A stretch of DNA of 64,000 bases, taken from NCBI GenBank assembly GCA_963676165.1, contig OY781043.1:186001-250000 (forward strand). Reading direction: 5' to 3'. The DNA comes from JAQIBY01 sp963676165. Its GTDB lineage: Bacteria; Bacteroidota; Bacteroidia; Bacteroidales; ML635J-15. The notes below the pieces were generated by a model. The model was given only the letters and a program-made list of their open reading frames with translations. It searched no databases and was not told the DNA's origin. The translations under genes and the position numbers were made by a program. Below are positions 18,866 through 27,424 of this stretch, piece by piece; positions within the stretch are counted from its first letter, which is position 1; each line of letters begins with the position of its first letter.

Positions 18866-18982
18866 ACAAATTTAGCACGCAATATATTGTATTATAAAAG
18901 TGTATGCAATGAAATATTTCAAAAAAGTTTTGATTTTTTGTTAAATTTTTAGGAAATTTATCATCCAACAAAACTCAAGACC

Positions 18983-19327
18983 ATGCCGTATTTCAAAATT
19001 GAAACAAATCGTAAGGTGCCTTATCGGGTACAATTTACAAAATCCGCAAGTTATCTATTAAGCGAATTGTTAAATAAGCCGGAAAAATTTGTCATGATTT
19101 CATTGCAAGATGAGCATGAAATTCGTTTTGGTGGTAGTGCAGATGCTGCTGCCTATGTACAGATTAAGAGCATTGGTTTACCCGAAGATTGTGGAGAGTT
19201 TATGAAATCAGTCACAGAATTTGTGTCAAAAAGCTTAAATATTCCGCAAGATCGGATTTATATTGAGTGTGAAAATTTAGATCGTAGCCGTTTTGCCTGG
19301 AATGGACAGAGATTTAATAATTCTTAG
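18983..19327 (+). CDS. MIF-family tautomerase homologue
   Basis: 114 residues, the length of macrophage migration inhibitory factor (MIF). It starts M-P-Y-F-K-I-E-T-N. Pro2, exposed as residue 1 after Met removal, is the catalytic base of the superfamily. Also MIF-like are F-V-M-I-S-L-Q-D near 37, F-G-G-S-A-D-A-A-A-Y near 50 (MIF: FGGSSEPCAL), and I-P-Q-D-R-I-Y-I-E-C near 92 followed by the N-L-D/W-N-G end. The redox CxxC of human MIF is absent. Family relatives tautomerise phenylpyruvate-like keto-enol substrates; the bacterial role is unknown. No signal peptide, so cytoplasmic unless exported otherwise. It is divergent from the small peptide gene, and converges on the YwqK-like gene with 7 bp between stops. 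Confidence 0.85.
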   Translation: MPYFKIETNRKVPYRVQFTKSASYLLSELLNKPEKFVMISLQDEHEIRFGGSADAAAYVQIKSIGLPEDCGEFMKSVTEFVSKSLNIPQDRIYIECENLDRSRFAWNGQRFNNS

Positions 19328-19334
19328 GCAAAAA

Positions 19335-19802
19335 CTAATCAAATGTTTGTTCTGATGTGAGATTCCCTTTTTCATCGTACATTCTCCATGTTCCTGTTTT
19401 GTTGCCATTTTTATAGTACATCTCTGTACGAAGATTGCCTTTGCTGTCAAAAATTTCCCAATTACCATCCTTTTTATTGTTGGTATAGTATGCTTTAGCT
19501 TTCAATGTGCCATCATCTAAATATGACATCCATTCACCATGCATGCGTCCATTTTCATAATTGCGGATTTCTTTCACTTTGCTGTTAGGATAATATAGCG
19601 TTGATGTTCCATGTGGTTCTCCATCTTTGATGCTCATCTCAATTTTTACTTGACCATCATCGTAGAATTCTACATAATCACCTGTGTATAGAACTTGATT
19701 TGCGTCGTAATACAAACCGTCATCTGATTTGACAAGTTGAGCATGAGATTGTATGCTGAAGAATAAACTTGCTGTTACCAATAAAAATAATATCCTTTTC
19801 AT
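19335..19802 (-). CDS. YwqK/MORN-repeat secreted protein
   Basis: 155 residues from the ATG at 19802. An upstream in-frame start at 19841 is rejected because the signal peptide (MKRILFLLVTASLFFSIQ...HAQ) begins here. The mature part has about five repeats of about 23 residues around Y-x-x-G-x-x-x-G-x-W/T (Y-Y-P-N-S-K-V-K-E-I-R-N-Y-E-N-G-R-M-H-G, Y-Y-T-N-N-K-K-D-G-N-W, Y-Y-K-N-G-N-K-T-G-T-W). Databases call this family YwqK antitoxin or MORN repeat; the antitoxin label comes from Bacillus and should not be transferred. Probably periplasmic or cell-surface; function unknown. Confidence 0.8.
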   Translation of the reverse strand: MKRILFLLVTASLFFSIQSHAQLVKSDDGLYYDANQVLYTGDYVEFYDDGQVKIEMSIKDGEPHGTSTLYYPNSKVKEIRNYENGRMHGEWMSYLDDGTLKAKAYYTNNKKDGNWEIFDSKGNLRTEMYYKNGNKTGTWRMYDEKGNLTSEQTFD

Positions 19803-19827
19803 ATTGCATTTTTTGTAAATATACGAC

Positions 19828-19867
19828 AAAAGCCATTCCAATGTTGTCTATTGAGAATGGCTTTTTT
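19828..19867 (-). terminator. Hairpin between the CarboxypepD_reg gene and the YwqK-like gene
   Basis: AAAAGCCATTC pairs with GAATGGCTTTT across a 16-nt loop. The minus-strand copy follows the stop at 19889 and ends in TTTTG; the plus-strand copy ends in a T6 run. It could act in either direction, but the CarboxypepD_reg gene is the one that needs it. Confidence 0.6.
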
Positions 19868-19888
19868 CACAAACTGACTAAATTGTGA

Positions 19889-20245
19889 TTAAAGGTTTTT
19901 AAGTTGAATCTTTAATGTCTTAGTTTCAGACGATTCACAATTAATATTTTCAAAAACAGCATTTTCATAAGAAATGTATGACGCCTGAATTTGATACTTT
20001 CCTGGCTTTACGTTTTGGAAAGTAAAGTTTCCATTGAAATCCGTGTATGCTTCAGTGCCATCACTTAAACGAACAGTAACACCAGTTAATGCATCCCCAG
20101 TTACTTTGTCAATAATTTGACCTTGAATCATGGTAACTGCTGCAACGCTTTCATTGGTTTCTGAATTATTTTCTCCTTCTTTTTCATTGATTGCAAAAGA
20201 AGAAACACTCATTAATAATCCAAGTACAACTGCTAAAATTTTCAT
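19889..20245 (-). CDS. Secreted CarboxypepD_reg-like protein, 118 aa
   Basis: 118 residues. Signal peptide MKILAVVLGLLMSVSSFA, then an acidic linker, then one carboxypeptidase regulatory-like beta-sandwich (I-Q-G-Q-I-I-D-K-V-T-G-D-A-L-T-G-V-T-V at about 40-58, F-T-F-Q-N-V-K-P-G-K-Y near 78). This domain normally heads TonB receptors, but here it is the whole protein, with a tail K-T-L-K-I-Q-L-K-N-L. A free-standing domain of this sort has no defined role. A -7 box (TACCTTTG on the minus strand, 20268-20275) lies 23 bp upstream. Confidence 0.85.
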   Translation of the reverse strand: MKILAVVLGLLMSVSSFAINEKEGENNSETNESVAAVTMIQGQIIDKVTGDALTGVTVRLSDGTEAYTDFNGNFTFQNVKPGKYQIQASYISYENAVFENINCESSETKTLKIQLKNL

Positions 20246-20267
20246 TTTTTCATTTTTTAGTTCAGGA

Positions 20268-20275
20268 CAAAGGTA
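20268..20275 (-). promoter_or_regulatory. -7 promoter box of the CarboxypepD_reg gene
   Basis: Minus strand TACCTTTG, TAnnTTTG consensus, 23 bp from the start codon. No -33 box was recognised. Confidence 0.5.
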
Positions 20276-20340
20276 GGGCTTATATATTTCTCAGATATGA
20301 ACTTAATGTTACCAGATTGTTAAGCAATATTATGAAATTA

Positions 20341-20378
20341 ATATCGGTTCATTTACCTCAAAAGAGATATCGGTTCGT
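20341..20378. promoter_or_regulatory. Direct repeat pair, possible regulator site
   Basis: ATATCGGTTCAT (20341-20352) and ATATCGGTTCGT (20367-20378) differ by one base and are 26 bp apart start to start. They sit in a 345-bp gap between the divergently transcribed CarboxypepD_reg and Ig-repeat genes. Beyond these repeats and the -7 box at 20268, I see nothing else in the gap. Function unproven. Confidence 0.3.
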
Positions 20379-20590
20379 ATGTGTGTTTTTTGATTGTTAA
20401 CAAGATAATGAGATTGTGATATGTTTCCGCCTATCTTTTCTTTTCGAAAATTATAAATGCAAGGTATACAGGATTATATGATTTCTGTTCTGTTTGGAGT
20501 AATTCACAAATCATCGTTAAAAAAAAAGATATGTGAAGCCATAAATTCTTAGTAAATTGCTGGGCAAAATATGTATATAAATTCTAAACC

Positions 20591-23500
20591 ATGAAATTTC
20601 AAGCTTTACCACTTTTCTTATTTGTATTATTACCTTTTTCACTTTTTGCTCAGGCTCCTCAAATTGTAAGTCAGCCAGGGAATAAAATTATTTGTGTTGG
20701 AGATGCTGTTGCAATATCTGTTGAAGCAACTGGAGCCGAAACTTTAGTTTATGAATGGTTTCACGAAACAACTCCAATTGCAGGGAGCAATTCACCGGTT
20801 TTATCTTTTGACCCAATTGATTTGGCTGATTCAGGTGAATATTATTGCGTTGTAACCAATGGTGAGGGTAGTGTTACTTCTGAAACAGTCCAGATTATTG
20901 TTCAGGCGGGTTTGCCTGAAGTGGCAACGCTTAGTTCAGGTGGTACATTTTGTGAAGCTGAAGATGTTAGTTTGTCCGTTAGTGTGACCGAAGGTCCTGT
21001 CAATTTCATGTGGTATAAAGATGAAGAATTTGTATCAGGAGCTTATGGTCCAACACTCATGTTAAATGGTTTGGCAAGTTCAGATGCAGGTGTTTATTAT
21101 TGTGAGTTGTCAAATGCATGTGGAGAAGTGCTGACTGATGAAATTACTATTTCTGTTGCTCAGCCTGTCGAACTTGTTACTCAGCCGGTAGGACAAGTTG
21201 TATGTGAAGGTAACGATGCAGAAATTAATGTGGGAGCTGAAGGTTCTTATCTTGAATTTCAATGGTATGAAAACGGTTCAGAAATGACAGGTGAAATCAA
21301 TTCTCAGCTTACTGTTGAGGATGTTCAAACTGATAATTCTAGCAGCTATTATTGCATTGTTTCAAACATGTGTAATAGCATACAAACAAATACTGTGGGA
21401 TTGACGGTCAATACCTACCCATCTGTAACTGCACATCCATTAAGTGCAAATGCTTGTGTGGGAGAGGAGATAAGTTTAACCAGTACTGCAACAGGAACTC
21501 CTGAAATTACTAATCAATGGTATGTGAATGGCGAAGCGGTTGTTGATTCTGTATTTTCTACATTAACAGTAACCTTGGAGACTGCTGATACATTGTTCGT
21601 TTATAATGAATACACCAATGGTTGTGGTACTGTGCATTCAGATTCTGCAATACTGTCTCCGGATGTTGCTCCTGTAATTACACAACAGCCATCCGATACT
21701 GTCGGTTGTGAAGGAACCAATGTGAGTTTTAGAGTGAAAGTTGTTGGTGCTGAACCTATTTATTACCAGTGGCAATTAAATGGAGCAGATGTGAATGGAG
21801 CAGAATATTCTGGAGATAATACGTTTGAACTCAATATTACTGGAATCGATCAAAGTCATGAGGGAGATTATACGTGTATTATTACGAATGGATGCGGTAC
21901 AATTACTTCAGATCCTGCGGAGCTTGAAATTATTTTGCCTCCAAGCATTGCATCTCAACCTGACGACTTAACCTTATGTGAAGGTGATGAGGCAAGTTTT
22001 GAGATGATTGTTCAAGGGAGTGAACCATTTGAATATGCCTGGATGAATCCTGGTTCTGATCAGGTATTAAGTACCAATGCTGTTTTTTCAATTCAATCTG
22101 TAACAACTGATGACGCAAATGATTATTATTGTGTGGTTTCTAACCAATGCGCTGATGTAAATAGCGAGCAAGCAACGTTAACCGTCAATACGTATCCGGA
22201 ATTTGTCTTGCAACCTGAAGATATAGATGCTTGCCATGGTGATTCTGTGGCTCTTGAAGTCAATGTTGAAGGAACTGGTCCAATTGATTTGCTTTGGTTC
22301 AGAAACGAAGGTGCCATTACTGATGCAGAAGATACTGTGCTTATTTTTGATCCTGCTGAAACGTTAGAAACAGGATATTTCTTTTGTACTGCTATGAATC
22401 AATGTGGGATAACAGAAAGTGACGAAGTGTTTGTCAATATTGGAACAGCGCCTGCAATTACCTGGAATCCTGTCGGTCAATCATTATGCGAGAATGAAAC
22501 CTTATTGTTGCATGCAGATGCTAGTGGTGAAAATGTATTTTATCAATGGTTTAATAACGGAGTGGTAGTTTCAGGACAAAATGATACTGCTTTGATGATT
22601 CCTGCTGTTGATGATGCAATGGCAGGAGAATTTTATTTTCAGGCATACAATGGTTGTGCAGCAGTAAATTCTGATACGGTAGATGTGGAAATTTTCCCGG
22701 CTCCAGAATTTGATTTGGGTGATGATCAAGAATTTTGCGATGGTGAAAGCATTATTTTAAGCACTGATGTTATGGCGCAGTCATACAGTTGGAATAATGG
22801 CTTAAGTAACTCTGCAAGTCTGGAAGTTGACCAAACAGGAGAATATACACTCGCAGCAATTGGTGACAATGGATGTACCGGTTACGATACGGTATATGTT
22901 GAAGTTCATCCATATCATACCGTGATTTTAGGAGATGATTTATCCAATTGCGGCCCAATGACTTTAGATGCAGGTGATGGCGCGTATTCTTACTTGTGGA
23001 ATACCGGTAGCGATGAAAGCACAATTTCTGTCAGTGAGTCTGGTCAATATTATTGTACTGCAGCAGGCGATGATTTTGGATGCTTGTCAACTGATACCAT
23101 CAATGTTGTAATATTGGAAGTGCCTGTAATTGATCTTGGAGATGATCATACCATTGCGAGAGATTCTTCAGTGACATTGAGTGTTGAGGAAGGTTTCCTT
23201 TCCTATTATTGGAGCAATAGTACCAATCTGCATGAAGCAGTGTATACTGGCGATTATTTAGGTGTTGGAACACATGATGCATGGGTATTTGTAACTGCGC
23301 AAAACGGATGTACAACTACTGATACTGTGCAAATTACTGTCTTGCAGGGCGAGTCTGTAAACCAATTGAGTCCGGGTGAAGATGTTGCATTGTATCCTAA
23401 CCCAGCTAAGAATGCATTTGTGATTGATTATGAGTTAAATGAAACATTAAATTCAATTCAAATATATGATTTGCGTGGTCGAATCGTTATGAATAGAAGC

Positions 23501-23617
23501 TGTACTGATTTCCAAGGATTATTGCACATAGATTTAAGTACTTTGCAATCCGGCTTGTATGTTGTAAATTTGAGCACGAAAAGTCGAAGTATAAATTATC
23601 GATTGATTAAAGAGTAG
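20591..23617 (+). CDS. Ig-repeat surface protein with T9SS type A sorting domain
   Basis: 1,008 residues. Signal peptide of about 21 residues (MKFQALPLFLFVLLPFSLFA). Then about eight immunoglobulin-like repeats of roughly 85-90 residues, each opening I-x-x-Q-P and a Cys, and ending D-x-G-x-Y-Y-C-x-V-x-N-x-C-G, e.g. D-S-G-E-Y-Y-C-V-V-T-N. Two or three shorter D-L-G-D-D-type repeats (after 710) and the C-terminal sorting domain (L-Y-P-N-P-A-K-N-A-F-V-I) follow. Secretion across the outer membrane by T9SS is inferred from that domain. An adhesin-like role is plausible but not shown. ftsX starts 4 bp after the stop, yet the two functions are unrelated. Confidence 0.9.
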   Translation: MKFQALPLFLFVLLPFSLFAQAPQIVSQPGNKIICVGDAVAISVEATGAETLVYEWFHETTPIAGSNSPVLSFDPIDLADSGEYYCVVTNGEGSVTSETVQIIVQAGLPEVATLSSGGTFCEAEDVSLSVSVTEGPVNFMWYKDEEFVSGAYGPTLMLNGLASSDAGVYYCELSNACGEVLTDEITISVAQPVELVTQPVGQVVCEGNDAEINVGAEGSYLEFQWYENGSEMTGEINSQLTVEDVQTDNSSSYYCIVSNMCNSIQTNTVGLTVNTYPSVTAHPLSANACVGEEISLTSTATGTPEITNQWYVNGEAVVDSVFSTLTVTLETADTLFVYNEYTNGCGTVHSDSAILSPDVAPVITQQPSDTVGCEGTNVSFRVKVVGAEPIYYQWQLNGADVNGAEYSGDNTFELNITGIDQSHEGDYTCIITNGCGTITSDPAELEIILPPSIASQPDDLTLCEGDEASFEMIVQGSEPFEYAWMNPGSDQVLSTNAVFSIQSVTTDDANDYYCVVSNQCADVNSEQATLTVNTYPEFVLQPEDIDACHGDSVALEVNVEGTGPIDLLWFRNEGAITDAEDTVLIFDPAETLETGYFFCTAMNQCGITESDEVFVNIGTAPAITWNPVGQSLCENETLLLHADASGENVFYQWFNNGVVVSGQNDTALMIPAVDDAMAGEFYFQAYNGCAAVNSDTVDVEIFPAPEFDLGDDQEFCDGESIILSTDVMAQSYSWNNGLSNSASLEVDQTGEYTLAAIGDNGCTGYDTVYVEVHPYHTVILGDDLSNCGPMTLDAGDGAYSYLWNTGSDESTISVSESGQYYCTAAGDDFGCLSTDTINVVILEVPVIDLGDDHTIARDSSVTLSVEEGFLSYYWSNSTNLHEAVYTGDYLGVGTHDAWVFVTAQNGCTTTDTVQITVLQGESVNQLSPGEDVALYPNPAKNAFVIDYELNETLNSIQIYDLRGRIVMNRSCTDFQGLLHIDLSTLQSGLYVVNLSTKSRSINYRLIKE

Positions 23618-23621
23618 CTGC

Positions 23622-24509
23622 ATGGCAAAGAGAAATAGAGAAAAGAAATTGTTCAGAAGCAGAATTCGAGGGTCGTTTATAACTACCATGTTAAGTATGA
23701 CACTCGTGCTGTTCCTTTTGGGAATAGTTGGTTACCTGCTGCTTAATGCTCAAAGATTGTCTGAGCATGTTAAGGAAAACATTAGCTTTAATGTGCGTCT
23801 GAAAGACGATGCACGTGAGCCGGATGTGATTGCTTTTAAGAAAAATTTGGACAAATTGAGCTTTGTCAGATACACAGAATACATCCCTAAAGATAAAGCT
23901 GCAGAAATTTTAATTGAAGATTTGGGCGAAGACTTTATGGATATTCTTGATGAAAACCCTTTGTGGAGTTCCATCGATTTGTATCTCGAAGCAGATTATG
24001 CCAATCCGGATTCTGTTGCAATGATAGAAAATCGAATTCGTGCATATGAAAATCTGGTTGACGACGTTTCTTATCAAAAGGATCTTTTATACGCAGTGAA
24101 TAAGAACATCAGAAATATCTCATTTGTCTTTTTAGGATTTGCAGCTCTGCTTATTCTTATTTCATTTGCATTGATTAACAATACAATACGGTTGATGGTA
24201 TATTCCAAGCGTTTTTTAATTCGTACCATGCAACTTGTTGGTGCTGCAAAAAACTTTATTCGCAGACCGTTCTTGTGGAGTGGAGTTTGGCAAGGAATTT
24301 TGTCTGCTTTGCTGGCAAGTGCGCTTTTAGCCGGATTGATTGACCTGTTTAATAAGGAGTTTGCCGATGTTATCAGTTTGACCGAGTTTGGTGTTGTTAT
24401 TCCTCTATTTATCATCGTATTAGGTTTAGGGATTATTATTTCGTATATTTCGACCCTTTTTTCAGTGAATAAATATTTAAGAATTAAATCTGAAAATTTG
24501 TACTATTAA
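23622..24509 (+). CDS. ftsX: Cell division protein FtsX
   Basis: 295 residues. Cytoplasmic N-terminus, first membrane helix at about 18-42, a periplasmic domain to about 160 (with K-E-N-I-S-F-N-V-R-L-K-D-D near 52), then three membrane helices (about 168-188, 222-242, 255-283). This is the four-helix FtsX architecture. FtsEX is an ATP-dependent regulator of septal peptidoglycan hydrolases; FtsE is not in the window. An M23 peptidase lies far away at 49061. Gene order ftsX-DUF3098-uppP-truB-queA is characteristic of Bacteroidota, with gaps of 2 to 10 bp before truB. Confidence 0.95.
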   Translation: MAKRNREKKLFRSRIRGSFITTMLSMTLVLFLLGIVGYLLLNAQRLSEHVKENISFNVRLKDDAREPDVIAFKKNLDKLSFVRYTEYIPKDKAAEILIEDLGEDFMDILDENPLWSSIDLYLEADYANPDSVAMIENRIRAYENLVDDVSYQKDLLYAVNKNIRNISFVFLGFAALLILISFALINNTIRLMVYSKRFLIRTMQLVGAAKNFIRRPFLWSGVWQGILSALLASALLAGLIDLFNKEFADVISLTEFGVVIPLFIIVLGLGIIISYISTLFSVNKYLRIKSENLYY

Positions 24510-24511
24510 TT

Positions 24512-24787
24512 ATGAGCACACAAAATAATTCAAAAAAGCAAGGACCTGTTTTTACTTTCGATAAGCAGAATTACATATTCATGGCAATCGGATTTTTAGT
24601 TATTCTTTTAGGATACATTCTAATGGCAGGAGGTAAAGCAGAGAACCCTGCAGTGTTTAGTGATGCAATTTTTAATACCCGACGCATTACTTTAGCTCCA
24701 ATTCTTATTCTGATTGGTTTTGCCATCGAGATTTATGCTATTTTAAAGAAGCCTGCCGATAATTCAGCAGAAAAATCTGATAAATAA
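24512..24787 (+). CDS. DUF3098 two-helix membrane protein
   Basis: 91 residues. Two membrane helices: Y-I-F-M-A-I-G-F-L-V-I-L-L-G-Y-I-L-M-A-G at about 21-40 and L-A-P-I-L-I-L-I-G-F-A-I-E-I-Y-A-I-L near 62-79. The loop carries the DUF3098-like hallmark N-P-A-V-F-S-D-A-I-F-N-T-R-R-I-T. It has no known function but is found beside ftsX and uppP in Bacteroidota, so a link to division or envelope growth is an inference from conserved position. It starts 2 bp after the ftsX stop. Confidence 0.88.
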   Translation: MSTQNNSKKQGPVFTFDKQNYIFMAIGFLVILLGYILMAGGKAENPAVFSDAIFNTRRITLAPILILIGFAIEIYAILKKPADNSAEKSDK

Positions 24788-24797
24788 TTTCTAAACT

Positions 24798-25583
24798 ATG
24801 GAGTGGTTTGAAGCTTTAATCCTTGGAATTGTTCAAGGATTGACTGAATTTTTACCCGTTAGCAGCTCCGGTCACCTCGAAATAGGAAAAGCACTTTTCG
24901 GTATTGAGGGGGAGGAGAATATGTATTTTACCATTGTTGTTCATGGAGCAACTGTGTTAAGTACAATTGTTGTTTTGTGGTCTGAAATAGTAAAACTGTT
25001 AAAAGGTGGGTTTCAATTCAAAATGAATGATGAAACACAAACAATCATTAAAATTCTGGTGTCTATGATACCGGTTGGAATCGTTGGTGTTTTGTTTAAA
25101 GATGAGGTGAAACAACTGTTTTCTGGTGGAAATATTGCATTTGTTGGTGCCATGCTTCTTGTGACATCTGCATTGTTAAGTTTTGCACATTTTTATAAGC
25201 CTAAAACAAAGAAAATATCTTACCTCAGCGCTTTTGTTATTGGGATATCACAAGCTTTTGCTGTTTTACCTGGTATTTCACGTTCTGGTGCAACGATATC
25301 AACAGGACTCATTCTTGGTGTGAAAAAGGAAGAAATTGCGAAGTTTTCTTTCTTAATGGTACTATTGCCAATTTTAGGTGAGAATGTGCTCGATTTGTTC
25401 AGTGGGGAGCTCACTGGTGAGGGTGGAATGCATGCCTTACCTTTAATCATTGGTTTTGCAGCAGCTTTTGTTTCTGGTTATTTGGCTTGCAAATGGATGT
25501 TAAACATTGTACGAAAAGGTAAACTTGTTTGGTTTGCTGTTTATACTGCCATTGCAGGTGTAGCATGTATTTTATTCTTGTAA
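24798..25583 (+). CDS. uppP: Undecaprenyl-diphosphatase UppP (BacA)
   Basis: 261 residues of multi-helix membrane protein. The catalytic signatures are present: Q-G-L-T-E-F-L-P-V-S-S-S-G-H at about 13-26 and P-G-I-S-R-S-G-A-T near 158. It dephosphorylates undecaprenyl diphosphate, feeding the lipid carrier to peptidoglycan and O-antigen export. Length is typical. It follows DUF3098 by 10 bp and precedes truB by 3 bp. Confidence 0.96.
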   Translation: MEWFEALILGIVQGLTEFLPVSSSGHLEIGKALFGIEGEENMYFTIVVHGATVLSTIVVLWSEIVKLLKGGFQFKMNDETQTIIKILVSMIPVGIVGVLFKDEVKQLFSGGNIAFVGAMLLVTSALLSFAHFYKPKTKKISYLSAFVIGISQAFAVLPGISRSGATISTGLILGVKKEEIAKFSFLMVLLPILGENVLDLFSGELTGEGGMHALPLIIGFAAAFVSGYLACKWMLNIVRKGKLVWFAVYTAIAGVACILFL

Positions 25584-25586
25584 ACA

Positions 25587-26285
25587 TTGGAAATAATTAA
25601 TCAAAATACAACAGATTTTCAGGCAGGAGTTATTATTCCTGTGGATAAGCCCATTGGATGGACTTCTTTTGATGTTGTCAATAAGCTTCGTTATTTATTA
25701 AAATTTAATCGAAGTTATAAGAAAATTAAAGTTGGTCATGCTGGAACATTGGATCCACAGGCAACAGGTGTTTTAATTGTTTGTACCGGAAAGGCAACAA
25801 AACGTATTTCAGAACTGCAAGCAGAAACAAAAGTGTATAGAGCAAGCATGAAATTTGGAGAAACAACACCTTCTTATGACTCAGAGACAGAGGTGGATAA
25901 AACATTTCCGGCGGAGCATATTACCCGTGAAATGCTTGAACAAAGCTTGCAAAAATTTGTTGGAGAAATTACTCAGGTTCCACCAGCATTTTCAGCTGTC
26001 CATGTGAATGGTAAACGGGCTTATGAACTTGCTCGCGAAGGTAAAAAGCCTGAAATTAAAGAAAGAACAGTCAGAATTGATGAAATAAAAATCGAAAAGT
26101 TCGAAAATCCTATGCTTGATATTCAAGTGACATGTCATGCCGGAACATATATTCGGTCCCTTGTTAGGGATATTGGAGAGTCGGTTAATTCTGGTGCTTG
26201 GATGACATCATTACAGCGAACTGCATCTGGAGATTTTCATGTTGATGACTGTTTTAGTTTGGATGAATTAAAAAAAATGATTTAA
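25587..26285 (+). CDS. truB: tRNA pseudouridine(55) synthase TruB
   Basis: 232 residues. The catalytic Asp is D56 in H-A-G-T-L-D-P, and other family motifs are D-K-P-I-G-W-T-S-F-D near 20 and G-T-Y-I-R-S-L near 187. It makes pseudouridine 55 in the T-loop of tRNA. The start appears to be TTG at 25587, 3 bp after the uppP stop: no in-frame ATG precedes the conserved G-V-I-I-P-V-D-K-P segment. The C-terminus ends soon after the catalytic core, without a PUA domain, as in many Bacteroidota TruB proteins. Confidence 0.95.
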   Translation: MEIINQNTTDFQAGVIIPVDKPIGWTSFDVVNKLRYLLKFNRSYKKIKVGHAGTLDPQATGVLIVCTGKATKRISELQAETKVYRASMKFGETTPSYDSETEVDKTFPAEHITREMLEQSLQKFVGEITQVPPAFSAVHVNGKRAYELAREGKKPEIKERTVRIDEIKIEKFENPMLDIQVTCHAGTYIRSLVRDIGESVNSGAWMTSLQRTASGDFHVDDCFSLDELKKMI

Positions 26286-26365
26286 TATGAAACTTTTGGC
26301 ATGCTAATTATGTATAAGCAAAGGTTTCTTAACAAATAAATGTAAAATTACAGAGGAGAATAATT

Positions 26366-27415
26366 ATGAAATTATCACAATTTAAGTATAATTTGCCGGA
26401 AGATCTTATCGCTTTACATCCGGCTAAGAACAGAGATGAGTCTCGTTTAATGGTTTTTCACCGTGAAACCGGAGAAATTGAGCATCGTATGTTTAAGGAT
26501 GTTAAGGATTATTTTTCAGACAGAGATGTGATGATTTTTAACGATACCAAAGTGTTTCCTGCCCGTCTTTACGGAAACAAAGAAAAGACAGGAGCAAGAA
26601 TTGAAGTGTTTTTGTTAAGAGAACTCAATAAAGATCAAAGACTTTGGGATGTGTTGGTTGATCCAGCTCGAAAAATCCGTATTGGTAACAAACTCTATTT
26701 TGGCGAAAATGATGGGCTTGTTGCTGAGGTAATTGATAATACAACCTCGCGTGGTAGAACTTTGCGTTTCTTATACGATGGTTCTTACGAAGAATTTAAA
26801 AATACATTGTATCAATTAGGTGAAACTCCATTACCAAAATTTATTCAGCGTCCTGTTGAAGACAATGATAAAGAGCGTTACCAAACTATTTTTGCGAAAA
26901 AAGAAGGCGCTGTTGCTGCTCCTACTGCGGGAATGCACTTTAGCCGCGAGTTAATGAAACGTCTGGAAATTATTGGAGTAAATTTTGGCTACATTACCTT
27001 ACATGTTGGGTTAGGAAACTTCCGTAGTGTTGATGTTGAGGATTTAACTAAACATAAAATGGACAGTGAAGAAATCCACATTACCGATGGAACTGTTGAT
27101 CTTGTTAATAAAGCAAAAGAAGGTAAACGTCAGGTTTGTGCTGTTGGAACAACTGTTTTAAGAACCCTTGAAAGTTCTAAATCTACCAACGGTATGCTGA
27201 AACCTTTTGAAGGATGGACAAACCTCTTTATTTTCCCTCCTTATGAAGTGCAAATCCCAACCAGTATGATTACCAATTTCCATTTACCAAAATCGACTTT
27301 AATGATGATGGTAAGTGCTTTTGCAGGATACGAGAATTTGATGCGTGCTTACAAAGTTGCAGTTGAAGAAAAATATCGCTTTGGAACTTATGGTGATGCC
27401 ATGCTGATTATTTAA
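26366..27415 (+). CDS. queA: S-adenosylmethionine:tRNA ribosyltransferase-isomerase QueA
   Basis: 349 residues, full length. Starts M-K-L-S-Q-F-K-Y-N-L-P-E-D-L-I-A, and has the conserved D-V-M-I-F-N-D-T-K-V near 53 and A-A-P-T-A-G-M-H-F near 185. It builds epoxyqueuosine in the queuosine pathway by transferring the ribosyl part of SAM. A good purine-rich ribosome site (GAGGAG, 8 nt before the ATG) is present, unlike most genes here. An 80-bp gap separates it from truB. prfB follows 9 bp after the stop. Confidence 0.96.
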   Translation: MKLSQFKYNLPEDLIALHPAKNRDESRLMVFHRETGEIEHRMFKDVKDYFSDRDVMIFNDTKVFPARLYGNKEKTGARIEVFLLRELNKDQRLWDVLVDPARKIRIGNKLYFGENDGLVAEVIDNTTSRGRTLRFLYDGSYEEFKNTLYQLGETPLPKFIQRPVEDNDKERYQTIFAKKEGAVAAPTAGMHFSRELMKRLEIIGVNFGYITLHVGLGNFRSVDVEDLTKHKMDSEEIHITDGTVDLVNKAKEGKRQVCAVGTTVLRTLESSKSTNGMLKPFEGWTNLFIFPPYEVQIPTSMITNFHLPKSTLMMMVSAFAGYENLMRAYKVAVEEKYRFGTYGDAMLII

Positions 27416-27424
27416 AGCAAATTC

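Noticed and set aside
18768..18971. 67-residue ORF on the minus strand upstream of the MIF-like gene
   Set aside because: Its frame runs over the signal-peptide ORF of the 45-residue peptide in another frame; the composition is random and there is no start context.
19335..19802. Toxin-antitoxin antitoxin (YwqK label)
   Set aside because: No toxin neighbour and a signal peptide; the label is a database name only.
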